From Sphingobacterium lactis (GTDB lineage: Bacteria > Bacteroidota > Bacteroidia > Sphingobacteriales > Sphingobacteriaceae): 64,000 nucleotides of DNA. The stretch lies in NCBI RefSeq assembly GCF_011046555.1, contig NZ_CP049246.1, positions 3,472,001 to 3,536,000 of the forward strand, read 5' to 3'. The stretch's first letter is position 1; each line of letters opens with the position of its first letter. Below, in pieces: positions 46,465 to 57,626 of the stretch. Below the pieces are notes generated by a model. It saw only the letters and a list, made by a program, of their open reading frames with translations, did not search any database and was not told the DNA's origin. The position numbers were made by a program, and so were the translations under genes.

Positions 46465-47229
46465 TTAATTGTTCAATTTAATAAATCCTCCGTCTATAGG
46501 ATAGTCATTTCCAGTGATAAACCCTGCGTCATCGGAACAAAGGAATAACGCCAGTTTGGCGATTTCCGCTGGTTGCGCCATACGTCCGATGGGTTGGGAT
46601 TGGGATAGTTTTTCAAACATCTCCGTTTCCTTGCCGGGATAGTTCTTTGCGATAAAGCCATCCACAAACGGGGTATGCACGCGGGCCGGTGATATAGAAT
46701 TACAACGGATATTATCCTGCATATAGTCTCTCGCCACGGATAAACTCATGGCAAAAATTGCGCCCTTGCTCATGGAATAGGCAAAACGATCGGTGATGCC
46801 TACCCACGCCGCTATGGAGGCCAAATTGAGGATTGCGCCGCCTCCATTTGCCTTCATCACCGGAATGACCGCAAATAAGGCGTTGTAAGCGCCTTTTACA
46901 TTCACTTGGAATACCTTATCGAAATCCGCAGGAGAACAGTGCTCAACGTCTCCTACGTGCGCAATACCGGCATTGTTCACCAGTACATCGATCCTGCCAA
47001 TGCTTGCCACTACGGCCAGCACCTCTTCTTGGTCGCTGACATTGCAGGTATGGACGCTGCATTTACCGCCAAGATCTTCGATCTCCTGCTGCACTTCTTC
47101 TGCACCTTGCGGGTTGAGATCCAAAATATGAACCCAGGCGCCTTCCTGTGCAAATAAAGTCGATATAGCTCTGCCGATTCCACTTCCACCTCCGGTTACT
47201 ACGGCTACTTTACCTTCTAATTTTGACAT
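46465..47229 (-). CDS. SDR oxidoreductase, probable 2-keto-3-deoxy-L-fuconate dehydrogenase
   Basis: A 254-residue short-chain dehydrogenase with all canonical parts: VVTGGGSGIGRAIS, VNNAGIAHVG, ILNLASIAAWVGI and the catalytic FAYSMSKGAIFAMS (YxxxK intact). It would oxidise 2-keto-3-deoxy-L-fuconate to the 2,4-diketo acid. The assignment rests on operon context. It lies 34 bp after the dehydratase gene. Confidence 0.8.
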   Translation of the reverse strand: MSKLEGKVAVVTGGGSGIGRAISTLFAQEGAWVHILDLNPQGAEEVQQEIEDLGGKCSVHTCNVSDQEEVLAVVASIGRIDVLVNNAGIAHVGDVEHCSPADFDKVFQVNVKGAYNALFAVIPVMKANGGGAILNLASIAAWVGITDRFAYSMSKGAIFAMSLSVARDYMQDNIRCNSISPARVHTPFVDGFIAKNYPGKETEMFEKLSQSQPIGRMAQPAEIAKLALFLCSDDAGFITGNDYPIDGGFIKLNN

Positions 47230-47263
47230 ATAATTTTAATTTTCAATTATTTAATACCATTAC

Positions 47264-48928
47264 TTATAGTGAAACACCACGTCGCCAAGGAATAAAATCA
47301 TCCTGCCCCAGTTTGACCGCCTTCGCTTGCACCTCGCCACTTGCCACAGCAATGACGTAATCCAAGATCCGATGTGCGGCTTCCTCGATCGTCTCTTCCC
47401 CATCGATGATGGTTCCGCAGTTGAGGTCAATGGCATCGTTCATCTTTTCAAAGACCTTCGTATTGGATGCCACCTTGATGACCGGGCTGATGGGGTTTCC
47501 GGTCGGCGTACCAAGCCCGGTGGTAAACAACACCACATTGGCGCCTGCCGCAACCTCAGCCGTCGTGCTTTCCACGTCATTTCCAGGTGTGCACAACAGG
47601 TTCAGCCCAGGACCATTGGCCAACTCAGGGTAATCGACCACCGCCGCCACTGGAGAGTTGCCGCCTTTTTTGGCTGCACCGGCCGATTTGATCGCATCGG
47701 TGATTAAGCCATCGCGAATGTTCCCTGGAGAGGGATTCATATAGAAGCCCGACCCATCGGCCTCCGCCTTTGCATTGTAGGTCCGCATCAAGTGGATAAA
47801 TTTTTCTGCAGTAGGTTCGTCGATACAGCGATCGCTAAGCTCCTGTTCCACCCCGCACAGTTCCGGGAATTCCGCCAATATAACGGAACCGCCAAGGGTC
47901 ACCATCATATCCGAGAGGTATCCCAAAGCCGGATTTGCGGAAATACCCGAGAATCCATCGGAACCACCGCACTCCAAGCCGATGCACAGCTTATCCAGCC
48001 CTGCCGGTTTCCGCTGCAGGGTATTGGCCTCCGCCAGACCGGCAAAGGTCGCCTTGATGGCTTTCTGCATCAACTCCTGCTCCGTCCCTTCAAACTGTTG
48101 CTCGAAAATATACAGGGGCTTATTGAAATGTGGATCGCGACGTTGGATTTCCGCACGGAGAATAGACGCCTGCGCATGCTGGCAGCCCAAGCTCAATACC
48201 GTCGCACCAGCAACGTTCGGATGTGTAATATACCCCGCCAATAGGCCACAAAGCGCATCGGAGTCCATCCGCGTGCCGCCACAGCCCATATCATGGTTCA
48301 GAAACTTCACGCCGTCCACCTGAGGGAACAGCCGGTTCGCTTTCGCATTCGCCACACTGGCACTCAAGTCAACCGCCAGCAGTTCTTCTGTGGATGCTCC
48401 AGCCTGGTAACGCGCGATAAGCTCATCCACCTCATTGGAATAATCCTTGGATTCCACCCGGTAACCGAGCTTTTCTTCCAGTGCGGACTTTAAGGTCAGG
48501 ACATTGCGATTCTCACAGAAAACCAACGGGATGACCAACCAATAATTAGCTGTACCAACCGTACCGTTACTGCGATGAAATCCATTGAATGTCTTATCCT
48601 TAAAAGCGGAAATATCGGGCTGAACCCATTCCAATTTCCTATTTCCCAACTTAAAATCATCTGCAGCATGGCGCAGGTTGTCCACGTCCAATAGCTCTCC
48701 CTGTTCCAAATCGGCATTCACCTTCCCTACCAATACACCATACATGTATATCTCACTATCTTTTGGCATTGCCGTTATGGTAAACTTATGTTTTGCCGCA
48801 ACCGCTCGCCTCAGGGGAAAGGTTGCCCCCTGAAAATTCACGACCTGTCCTTGCGGGAGATCCCGCAGGGCAACCAGGACATTGTCCTTTGGATGGATTT
48901 GTAGATAATCCAATCTTTCCTTTTCCAT
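47264..48928 (-). CDS. UxaA-type dehydratase, probable L-fuconate dehydratase
   Basis: A 554-residue altronate-dehydratase-type protein. It has the N-terminal SAF-like domain (LDYLQIHPKDNVLVALRDLP) and the large C-terminal domain with HDMGCGGTRMDSDALCGLLA, LSLGCQHAQA, LECGGSDGFSGISANPALG and TTGLGTPTGNP. UxaA family members dehydrate sugar acids with iron. In this cluster the substrate is most likely L-fuconate. Many L-fucose pathways use an enolase-superfamily enzyme for this step instead. Confidence 0.85.
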   Translation of the reverse strand: MEKERLDYLQIHPKDNVLVALRDLPQGQVVNFQGATFPLRRAVAAKHKFTITAMPKDSEIYMYGVLVGKVNADLEQGELLDVDNLRHAADDFKLGNRKLEWVQPDISAFKDKTFNGFHRSNGTVGTANYWLVIPLVFCENRNVLTLKSALEEKLGYRVESKDYSNEVDELIARYQAGASTEELLAVDLSASVANAKANRLFPQVDGVKFLNHDMGCGGTRMDSDALCGLLAGYITHPNVAGATVLSLGCQHAQASILRAEIQRRDPHFNKPLYIFEQQFEGTEQELMQKAIKATFAGLAEANTLQRKPAGLDKLCIGLECGGSDGFSGISANPALGYLSDMMVTLGGSVILAEFPELCGVEQELSDRCIDEPTAEKFIHLMRTYNAKAEADGSGFYMNPSPGNIRDGLITDAIKSAGAAKKGGNSPVAAVVDYPELANGPGLNLLCTPGNDVESTTAEVAAGANVVLFTTGLGTPTGNPISPVIKVASNTKVFEKMNDAIDLNCGTIIDGEETIEEAAHRILDYVIAVASGEVQAKAVKLGQDDFIPWRRGVSL

Positions 48929-48933
48929 GTTCC

Positions 48934-49269
48934 CTATAATTCAAAAATCTTATCCATAAACACCCACTTTTCACCCGGTTTTGCTCCCGGGATGGCCTGC
49001 TGGAATTTCCACATCAATGCTTCCCACGCCTGCACATCCGCATTCGCGGCATCCATTTCCGCCTTCCGCTCGAAACTGAAAGAATCATCGACCTCCATGA
49101 GCATGAACAAGCGGTTGGCAAACCGAAAGATCTCCATGTGCACCACACCAGCGGCCGTTATGGAATTATGGATTGCCTGGGGAATTTCCCGATGATACTT
49201 CTCATATTCGGCAATGAGTCCGGCATCATCCACCAGATCCAGCGCCATCGCACATTTTCTATTTCCCAT
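48934..49269 (-). CDS. RhaM/L-rhamnose-mutarotase-family protein
   Basis: A 111-residue protein of normal length for the L-rhamnose mutarotase family, with CMALDLVDDAGLIAEYEKYH, then VVHMEIFRFANRLFMLMEVD. Mutarotases interconvert sugar anomers. Position next to the fucose transporter gene suggests action on L-fucose. It lies between the dehydratase and transporter genes with gaps of 5 and 13 bp. Confidence 0.85.
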   Translation of the reverse strand: MGNRKCAMALDLVDDAGLIAEYEKYHREIPQAIHNSITAAGVVHMEIFRFANRLFMLMEVDDSFSFERKAEMDAANADVQAWEALMWKFQQAIPGAKPGEKWVFMDKIFEL

Positions 49270-49282
49270 TTTTTATCTCATT

Positions 49283-50533
49283 TTATGCTACACTATTCAT
49301 TTCCTTTAGTTTGGCCTTTTGCTGGAAAGCAAAGAGCGCAACCACTAGAAAGCACACTACTACGGCAAAATATCCATATTGCATGTGCCCCGTAAAATCG
49401 GATATATACCCAAATACGGGCGGTATGATAGCTCCGCCCACGATTGACATAATGATGAGGCTCGATGCCGATTTGGTATCCGCACCGATACCCTCCACCC
49501 CAATGGCAAAGATCGTCGGGAACATAATAGACATAAAGAACGCTACGGCCACCATGGCGTACAAGGTCGTTTTACCGGAACCAAATATGCACACAAAGGT
49601 CAATGCGGTTGCAATGAGCGCAAAGATGAACAGTAGCCTACTTGGTGCGATGGAGCGCATGAGGTAGGTACCGACAAAGCGGCCCAACATGAACAGCAAA
49701 CCCGCAACCCCTGCATATACCTTCGCATCCTTGGCCTCAATTCCCGACACCTCGACGGCAAACACAATTAAAAAGCTCAGGATACAGACTTGCGCACCGA
49801 CATAAAAGAACTGCGCAACAACCGCCCAAGCCACATTTTTATGACGGAAAGCCTTCAGAAACCCACCGCTCCCCTCTTCTTTATCTCTAAATTCAGGCAA
49901 CTTGATAAAGAAAAACAGCAAGGCTACAGCCAAGATGATCAGCCCCAAAACTACATAGGGACCTTTGACCATGGCCGTTTCGGCCTGAATATAGGCCAAC
50001 CGATCCGCATCGCTCAATGCAGCGACTTGCTCCGCGGTCAATGGTTCTTCGGAAAGGATTAAGGCACCACCAACAATGGGCGCCACAAATGCCGCCAATC
50101 CGTTAAAGGATTGCGCAAAGTTTAATCGCTGGGTGGCGGTATTGGGATCCCCAAGAACCGTCATATACGGGTTTGCGGCCGTTTCTAAAATGGTAATTCC
50201 GCACGCCACGATAAAGAGTGCCGACAGAAAGAAGGCATAGCTCATGGTATTTGCCGCCGGAACGAACAGAAAACACCCTACGGCAAAAAGTATCAAGCCG
50301 ACCAGAATACCAACCTTATAGCCATATTTCTTCATAATAATCCCCGCAGGGATCCCCATGAACAGGTAGGCCACGAATACGGCAGAGTCTACCAACGAAG
50401 CCTGTAGATGTGTCAAACTGAACGCACTCCGTAAATGGGCGATCAAAATGGGATCGAGATTATGGATAAACCCCCAGAAGAAAAACAGAGAGGTTATCAG
50501 TATAATGGCGACAGTATTTCTGGTCTTTGTCAT
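49283..50533 (-). CDS. fucP: L-fucose/proton symporter (FucP-like)
   Basis: A 416-residue MFS transporter with about twelve helices. LFFFWGFIHNLDPILIAHLR is the FucP-type first-helix signature, and AANPYMTVLGDPNTATQRLN and MFPTIFAIGVEGIG are strongly conserved in FucP. The operon starts here. The promoter region between this gene and the divergent AraC gene has a 15-bp palindrome. FucP imports L-fucose with protons. Confidence 0.92.
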   Translation of the reverse strand: MTKTRNTVAIILITSLFFFWGFIHNLDPILIAHLRSAFSLTHLQASLVDSAVFVAYLFMGIPAGIIMKKYGYKVGILVGLILFAVGCFLFVPAANTMSYAFFLSALFIVACGITILETAANPYMTVLGDPNTATQRLNFAQSFNGLAAFVAPIVGGALILSEEPLTAEQVAALSDADRLAYIQAETAMVKGPYVVLGLIILAVALLFFFIKLPEFRDKEEGSGGFLKAFRHKNVAWAVVAQFFYVGAQVCILSFLIVFAVEVSGIEAKDAKVYAGVAGLLFMLGRFVGTYLMRSIAPSRLLFIFALIATALTFVCIFGSGKTTLYAMVAVAFFMSIMFPTIFAIGVEGIGADTKSASSLIIMSIVGGAIIPPVFGYISDFTGHMQYGYFAVVVCFLVVALFAFQQKAKLKEMNSVA

Positions 50534-50593
50534 AAGGTGGAATATAATTGTACTCTAAATACGCTAATTTTTGCTGGATTGTAATGAACTATA

Positions 50594-50608
50594 TTATCAA
50601 CTTGATAA
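50594..50608. promoter_or_regulatory. TTATCAA-C-TTGATAA palindrome, candidate operator
   Basis: A perfect 7+7 bp inverted repeat with a one-base centre. It lies in the 132-bp spacer between divergent fucP and the AraC gene, 61 bp from the fucP start and 58 bp from the AraC start. A regulator site is inferred; which protein binds is unknown. Confidence 0.5.
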
Positions 50609-50665
50609 ACTATTTTACCATAAATACCGAAGATAATCCAAAAATTATGAATAGATTAGTTATCC

Positions 50666-51505
50666 ATGATTATAAAACAACTTGCCGTACCCAAATCGGG
50701 CGACCATAGTTTCCAGTTCCGTCAGGACCTGTACCCTCGCCACCAGTCCATCTGGCATTACCACGATGAGATTGAATTGATTCATGTCATTCGCGGTTCG
50801 GGGACAGTCTTTATCGGGGATCGCATCAAGGGATTCCAGGCAGGAAATACCGTAATGATCCCTTCCCATGTCCCGCACTATTGGCTTTTTGACGAAGATC
50901 TGCCGGGTGAGGAAGATCCCATCGACTGTATTGTCATCCACTTCCTGAAGGATTTCGGATCCAGCAACTTTCTGAAAGCACCCGAACTGAGCGGCGTCAG
51001 AACACTACTTGACCGCTCTACCCGCGGTATGTTCATTGAAGATGCTGAACGGCTAACTGAACGTTTTAAAGCCGTGCTATCAAACACTGGACTCGAAAAA
51101 CTGTTTAGTCTATTCAGCCTGTTGCAGCGGCTTCCCGCGGAGGAACCGTCCTACTTGATCAGTGAAAACTATGCCATCCTGAACCAGTCGGACGATCAAG
51201 CACGCATGAATAATTTAATGAGCTATATACGCGAAAACTACAAGCATAAAATCAAACTGCTGGACTTGGCAAAGGTGGCGGATATGACAGAAAACTCATT
51301 CTGCCGATATTTCAAGCAGCGGACCGGCAAGACACCTGTACAATTTATCAACGAATTGCGCATCGCCCATGCTTGTTTCCAACTTCGAAATAAACCGATG
51401 CCCCTGAAAGAAATATGTTATGATTCCGGATTCAATAATTTCGTGAGTTTCCACAAGACCTTCAAGTCCATAACAGGAACCACACCTACCCAATTTAGGG
51501 AGTAA
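50666..51505 (+). CDS. AraC-family regulator of the fucose cluster (upstream copy)
   Basis: A 279-residue regulator, divergent from fucP. The N-terminal cupin part contains LYPRHQSIWHYHDEIELIHV and the C-terminal double helix-turn-helix contains IKLLDLAKVADMTENSFCRY and LKEICYDSGFNNFVSFHKTF. It likely senses the sugar and activates the divergent operon. Confidence 0.92.
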   Translation: MIIKQLAVPKSGDHSFQFRQDLYPRHQSIWHYHDEIELIHVIRGSGTVFIGDRIKGFQAGNTVMIPSHVPHYWLFDEDLPGEEDPIDCIVIHFLKDFGSSNFLKAPELSGVRTLLDRSTRGMFIEDAERLTERFKAVLSNTGLEKLFSLFSLLQRLPAEEPSYLISENYAILNQSDDQARMNNLMSYIRENYKHKIKLLDLAKVADMTENSFCRYFKQRTGKTPVQFINELRIAHACFQLRNKPMPLKEICYDSGFNNFVSFHKTFKSITGTTPTQFRE

Positions 51506-51584
51506 TGGACGGATAAAGGGCGGTGGTGTCAACAAAACACTACCAATCCTTAATTTTCGTTCCTTAAAATCAACAGTAATTCTA

Positions 51585-51592
51585 TTTTTGCA
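51585..51592 (+). promoter_or_regulatory. -7 element TATTTTTG for the DUF389 gene
   Basis: TATTTTTG matches TAnnTTTG and lies 14 bp before the ATG at 51607, giving a short leader. Confidence 0.5.
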
Positions 51593-51606
51593 ACAAATAT
51601 TGATCG

Positions 51607-52902
51607 ATGAATAAACTTTACAGATTTTTAAACCTTCACTTTGGTGAAGAAGCTAAGGACAAGGTCTTGGAAAATGTGACCGCGAGCATCTCCTTCCGGG
51701 GTGCCAACGTTTGGATTTTGGCCTGTGCCATTGCTGTCGCTTCCGTAGGTTTGAATGTGAATTCCACAGCCGTCATAATCGGTGCTATGTTAATATCGCC
51801 CTTGATGGGGCCGATCGTCGGTGCTGGTTTTGCGTTGGGTGTGTACGATTTCGACCTATTGAAAAAGTCGATTAAGAACCTGGCCATTGCAACGGTCGTG
51901 AGTTTATTTGTCTCTTTTCTCTATTTCCTACTGAGCCCATTTAAAGAGGCGCAATCGGAGTTATTGGCACGGACAGCACCCAATATCTACGATGTCCTGA
52001 TCGCTTTCTTCGGTGGTCTTGCAGGGGTGATTGCATTAACCCGCGTGGAAAAGGGAAACCCCATCCCCGGTGTAGCGATCGCAACGGCCTTGATGCCTCC
52101 CCTATGTACTGCAGGATACGGCTTGGCAATCGGTAATTTCAGCTATTTTGGCGGTGCCCTATACCTCTACACCATCAACTGTTTCTTTATCTGTATCTCA
52201 ACCTTTTTGATCGTTAAATTACTCAAATACCCAAAAGTGAAATTTGTGGACAAGGCAAGAGAGAAAAAAATCACCAGGACCATTACCACACTGATCTTGG
52301 TCATGTTGATCCCAAGCTTTTATCTGGCCTACCAGCTCTTGCAGGAAAAGAAATACTCCCAGAATGTAGACAACTTCATCCAGCAGGAATTTACGAACAA
52401 GGGATATACCCTGATCTACGAAAACACCCATTTCAATAGCCGTCCGAAAAAAATCGAGGTCGCTTTCTTGGACAAGAAGTTCAGTAACGCCGAAAAGGAA
52501 GATCTCAACCAGAAACTCGCTACTTACCAGATCGAAGGTACGGAATTGGTAATTCGCCAGGACAGTACGGATCTGAAGCGCGATATCCTTGCTGAAATCA
52601 GTAAGCAATCCAGGAATGTATCCGAATCCGATGTAACCATCCAGAACCTTCGCAAAGAGCTCGCAAGCTATACCTTCAGCGACCAGGAACTGATCAGTGA
52701 GATCAACATCCTATTCCCGGAATTGGCACCGTACAGCATCGGGAAGCAGCTGGTTGTGGTAAACCCGGACAGCAGCTTCCACCAGAACATCGTGACCTAC
52801 ACTTCTGGCGAAGCCATACCGGCAGCCGAATTGTCAAAACTCAAAACCTGGCTGGAAACCAAATTGAACAGCAAGAATGTCCGCATCATACGCGCACAAT
52901 AA
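51607..52902 (+). CDS. DUF389-family membrane protein
   Basis: A 431-residue protein. The N-terminal half has about six helices with the DUF389 signature (NSTAVIIGAMLISPLMGPIV, then PLCTAGYGLAIGN). The C-terminal half is soluble (about residues 245-431). The function of DUF389 proteins is unknown. A terminator follows directly. Confidence 0.85.
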   Translation: MNKLYRFLNLHFGEEAKDKVLENVTASISFRGANVWILACAIAVASVGLNVNSTAVIIGAMLISPLMGPIVGAGFALGVYDFDLLKKSIKNLAIATVVSLFVSFLYFLLSPFKEAQSELLARTAPNIYDVLIAFFGGLAGVIALTRVEKGNPIPGVAIATALMPPLCTAGYGLAIGNFSYFGGALYLYTINCFFICISTFLIVKLLKYPKVKFVDKAREKKITRTITTLILVMLIPSFYLAYQLLQEKKYSQNVDNFIQQEFTNKGYTLIYENTHFNSRPKKIEVAFLDKKFSNAEKEDLNQKLATYQIEGTELVIRQDSTDLKRDILAEISKQSRNVSESDVTIQNLRKELASYTFSDQELISEINILFPELAPYSIGKQLVVVNPDSSFHQNIVTYTSGEAIPAAELSKLKTWLETKLNSKNVRIIRAQ

Positions 52903-52912
52903 AATATAAAAG

Positions 52913-52947
52913 AAGAAGTCCCGAACGCAATGCATTCGGGACTTCTT
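52913..52947. terminator. Bidirectional terminator
   Basis: AAGAAGTCCCGAA and TTCGGGACTTCTT form a perfect 13-bp stem with a 9-base loop and T-runs on both sides. It separates the converging DUF389 and nhaA genes. Confidence 0.85.
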
Positions 52948-52974
52948 TTTATAGCTGACCGAAGGTCAACATGT

Positions 52975-54144
52975 TTAATTATATTGTTTCTTTGAATTCA
53001 GGAAGAAGTAACCGATCACCCCTGCCAGTAATGAGGTAATCAGGATGGACAACTTGGCTTCCGATACGAAAAGTGGATCTTTGAAGGATAGGATCGCGAT
53101 AAAGATGGACATGGTAAATCCGATACCCGCCAGGAGTCCAACGCCCAGGATATGGCGCCAGGTGCTACCTTCTGGCAAGGAACTCAACTTCAATTTCGTA
53201 CAGATATACGATGTCAACAGAATACCGACTGGTTTTCCGATCAGCAGTCCCAAGGTAATCCCCAAGCCCAATGGTGCTGTCAATCCGGCAAGCATCTCAT
53301 TTTCGAGCGTAATATTGGTATTGGCGAAAGCAAAAAGTGGGATAATGATAAAGTTAACCGGTTTTACCAAGGCATGCTCCAAGCGCTCCAAAGGAGATTC
53401 CACATCCGTATCATTCGTCGGAATGGTCATCGCAACCAATACCCCAGCGATGGTCGCATGGATACCAGAGTGATGGATAAAGTACCAGATAAATACACCA
53501 GGAATAAGGTACAAGTACGGATTGAGTACATTGAACCTATTCATGAGGATCAAGATCACCATACCACCTAAGGCATACAGGAGATAAGATACTTCAATCC
53601 CTGATGAATAGAAGAACGCAATAACCAGGATGGCAATTAAGTCATCGACAATGGCCAATGCGGCGAGGAAGATCTTCAAACTACTTGGCACCCTATTGCC
53701 CAACAGATTGATAACCGCCAGTGCAAAGGCAATATCGGTCGCCATTGGAATTCCCCAACCAGATGCGGTTTCCTGTCCCGCGTTCAGGGATAGGTAGACC
53801 AAGGCTGGCACTGCGGCGCCGCCAATGGCACACAGGATCGGTAAAGAAGCCTTTTTGGGTGAGGAAAGTTCACCCTCCACGATTTCACGCTTGATCTCCA
53901 GACCCACCAATAAAAAGAAGATGGCCATTAATCCATCGTTAATCCACAAGAGAATGGAGTAATTCAGGTGAATCGATTCCGATTCATACCCCCATCGGCT
54001 GTCCAGGAAGTTCTGCAAAGCCGGCGCTAAGGGCGTGTTTGCAATGATCATCGAAATAATAACGCAGATAAAAAGCAGAATACCACCTGCATTACTGGAT
54101 TTAAAGAAATCTTTAAATACATTGAGGTTAATCAAATTAGCCAT
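52975..54144 (-). CDS. nhaA: Na+/H+ antiporter NhaA
   Basis: A 389-residue antiporter with the usual twelve helices. The paired acidic residues of the active site lie in LAIVDDLIAILVIAF, the MATDIAFALAVINLLG segment is characteristic, and LLVGLEIKREIVEGELSS and FTMSIFIAIL are conserved. It exchanges sodium for protons in the inner membrane. It follows the alanine/sodium symporter gene by 6 bp. Confidence 0.95.
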   Translation of the reverse strand: MANLINLNVFKDFFKSSNAGGILLFICVIISMIIANTPLAPALQNFLDSRWGYESESIHLNYSILLWINDGLMAIFFLLVGLEIKREIVEGELSSPKKASLPILCAIGGAAVPALVYLSLNAGQETASGWGIPMATDIAFALAVINLLGNRVPSSLKIFLAALAIVDDLIAILVIAFFYSSGIEVSYLLYALGGMVILILMNRFNVLNPYLYLIPGVFIWYFIHHSGIHATIAGVLVAMTIPTNDTDVESPLERLEHALVKPVNFIIIPLFAFANTNITLENEMLAGLTAPLGLGITLGLLIGKPVGILLTSYICTKLKLSSLPEGSTWRHILGVGLLAGIGFTMSIFIAILSFKDPLFVSEAKLSILITSLLAGVIGYFFLNSKKQYN

Positions 54145-54150
54145 AAATAC

Positions 54151-55581
54151 TTAAATAGATGTTTTTTTGTTCCAAATATCACCACTTGGAAGGTCTTTGT
54201 TTATATATACAGGATCAATGCCCTGCTTCAGTTGTGTGTTATAATCTTTAAATAGGCGCAATACCTTGTTATGCAACAAAATAATCGCGATTAGGTTTAG
54301 CCAAGCCATCATGCCCACGCCGATATCACCAAGGTCCCAAGCCATTTTTGCGGACGAAATACAACCCATATACACAGACCCCAATATCATCACCCGTAAG
54401 ACCCAGATCAGCACTTTACGGTTCTTCTGTTTGGCGATAAAGCTCACATTGGTCTCCGCGATGTAATAATACGCCATGATGGTCGTGAAGGCAAAGAACA
54501 TCAAGGCAATGGCAATAAATGCGGAACCAAAGCCCGGGAAGTGTTGCGAAACGGCATATTGGGTAAATTCCGGACCTGCCTCAACCTGCGGAAGATTTTC
54601 GACCAGAAATCCACCGGTGGGATTAGCCACATTATATTGCCCTGTAAACAAGATCATCAAGGCCGTTGCTGTACAGACAAACAAGGTATCCACATATACC
54701 GAGAAGCCCTGCACCAACCCCTGCTTGATGGGATGCGACACTTCCGCCGCTGCCGCGGCATGTGGAGCCGTACCCTGACCGGCCTCATTGCTGTAGATAC
54801 CGCGCTTTACACCCCAAGAAATAGCCGCACCCACGATCCCACCGAAGGTGGCATCGATACTGAATGCAGATTGAAAGATCAATTTAAAAACTGCAGGAAC
54901 CTGCTGAATATTCATCCCAATAATGATGATGGCCATCAAAATATAGATTCCCGCCATAAAGGGAACCACAAACTCCGCAACCTTACTGATCCGTTTTACC
55001 CCGCCAATAATGATAAAACCCAATAAAATGATCAAGGCTATGCCTACGGCAAAGGCTGGAATATCAAATGCGGATTTCATCGCGATGGCGATGCTATTGC
55101 TCTGTACATTCGGCAGCAGAAATCCGGTACTGATAATGGTAACGATGGCAAATGTCCAGGCAAAGACTTTCGATTTCAGGCCCTTAAGGATATAATACGC
55201 CGGACCACCCCGGTATTGACCATCTTTGACCTCTTTGTACAATTGTCCCAAGGTAGCCTCGATAATAGCTGAGGAACTTCCCAGGAACGCGATGATCCAC
55301 ATCCAGAAAACCGCTCCAGGACCACCCATACCGATGGCCGTAGCCACTCCGGCTATATTTCCTGTCCCTACCCGACCCGAAATCGCCAGGGAAAATGCCT
55401 GAAAAGAAGAAATCCCCTTTTCCGAACTGCCCCCCTTGAACAGCAAACGGATCATTTCCCGGAGGTACATGATCTGTGGAAATTTAAATCGAATCGAAAA
55501 ATAAACGCCTGCCAATAAACACAGGTAAACTAAAGCATCGCTCCAGATAATACTATAAATTTTGTCTATGATTTCTTGCAT
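54151..55581 (-). CDS. AGCS-family sodium/alanine symporter
   Basis: A 476-residue transporter with about eleven helices. Typical motifs are SGRVGTGNIAGVATAIGMGG, GAVFWMWIIAFLGSSSAI and GVKRGIYSNEAGQGTAPHAA. The family takes up alanine or glycine with sodium. Co-transcription with nhaA fits sodium cycling. Confidence 0.92.
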   Translation of the reverse strand: MQEIIDKIYSIIWSDALVYLCLLAGVYFSIRFKFPQIMYLREMIRLLFKGGSSEKGISSFQAFSLAISGRVGTGNIAGVATAIGMGGPGAVFWMWIIAFLGSSSAIIEATLGQLYKEVKDGQYRGGPAYYILKGLKSKVFAWTFAIVTIISTGFLLPNVQSNSIAIAMKSAFDIPAFAVGIALIILLGFIIIGGVKRISKVAEFVVPFMAGIYILMAIIIIGMNIQQVPAVFKLIFQSAFSIDATFGGIVGAAISWGVKRGIYSNEAGQGTAPHAAAAAEVSHPIKQGLVQGFSVYVDTLFVCTATALMILFTGQYNVANPTGGFLVENLPQVEAGPEFTQYAVSQHFPGFGSAFIAIALMFFAFTTIMAYYYIAETNVSFIAKQKNRKVLIWVLRVMILGSVYMGCISSAKMAWDLGDIGVGMMAWLNLIAIILLHNKVLRLFKDYNTQLKQGIDPVYINKDLPSGDIWNKKTSI

Positions 55582-55878
55582 GAATACCCTTTGAAATTGG
55601 CTTGAACCGCTAAAATAGAGAAATGATGTTTTGGTTCATTGAAAAATTGCATAGATTCTATCTATAAAAGCGACCGCTCATATAGAGAGCACTGAACTTG
55701 ACGGCAGCTTTTGCGTTTAAGTTCCTTTAAAGTGGTTTTCCGGATTAGGTTAGGTAGAAGGAAGTAAACAACGAATATTATAGTGCCAATGACCGCTTTT
55801 AATGCATTTTGTTTTTAGCCTGCTTGATAGGCAGGAGTGAATGAGAAAACCGATTGTTCCAGGGCTTAAAAAAGCGAA
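55582..55878. other. Intergenic region upstream of the symporter
   Basis: About 300 bp between the symporter gene and the guaB terminator. A weak 5-bp hairpin (CCTGC / GCAGG) lies near 55830. No gene is seen. Confidence 0.4.
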
Positions 55879-55904
55879 AGCCATGATGTTTGCACATCAT
55901 GGCT
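55879..55904 (-). terminator. Terminator of guaB
   Basis: AGCCATGATG and CATCATGGCT form a perfect 10-bp stem with a 6-base loop; on the minus strand it is followed by TTCGCTTTTTTT. Confidence 0.85.
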
Positions 55905-55932
55905 CTGTATGTTACCCCAATTTCGGATATCC

Positions 55933-57429
<1,497 letters not shown>

Positions 57430-57431
57430 CT

Positions 57432-57449
57432 ATTTGCCAGGCAAATTTA
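57432..57449 (-). promoter_or_regulatory. guaB promoter -7 element overlapping a palindrome
   Basis: On the minus strand TAAATTTG (57442-57449) matches TAnnTTTG. It overlaps a perfect 15-bp palindrome, ATTTGCC-A-GGCAAAT (57432-57446). A regulator bound there would block the promoter; regulation by purines is only a guess. Confidence 0.45.
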
Positions 57450-57626
57450 CAAAAAATTATAATAATATAAAACTACCGCAAACTAATTACACTAAATCGA
57501 CAAACTAAATTTCCAGGTCACATTACCTGAAAACAGGTAATGACCAATTAAAGTTAAAAAACTGTTAAAATTTGGCAAGCTAATTGCTTAATGATGATAA
57601 ATTAAAATTTAATTAACACAATATTT

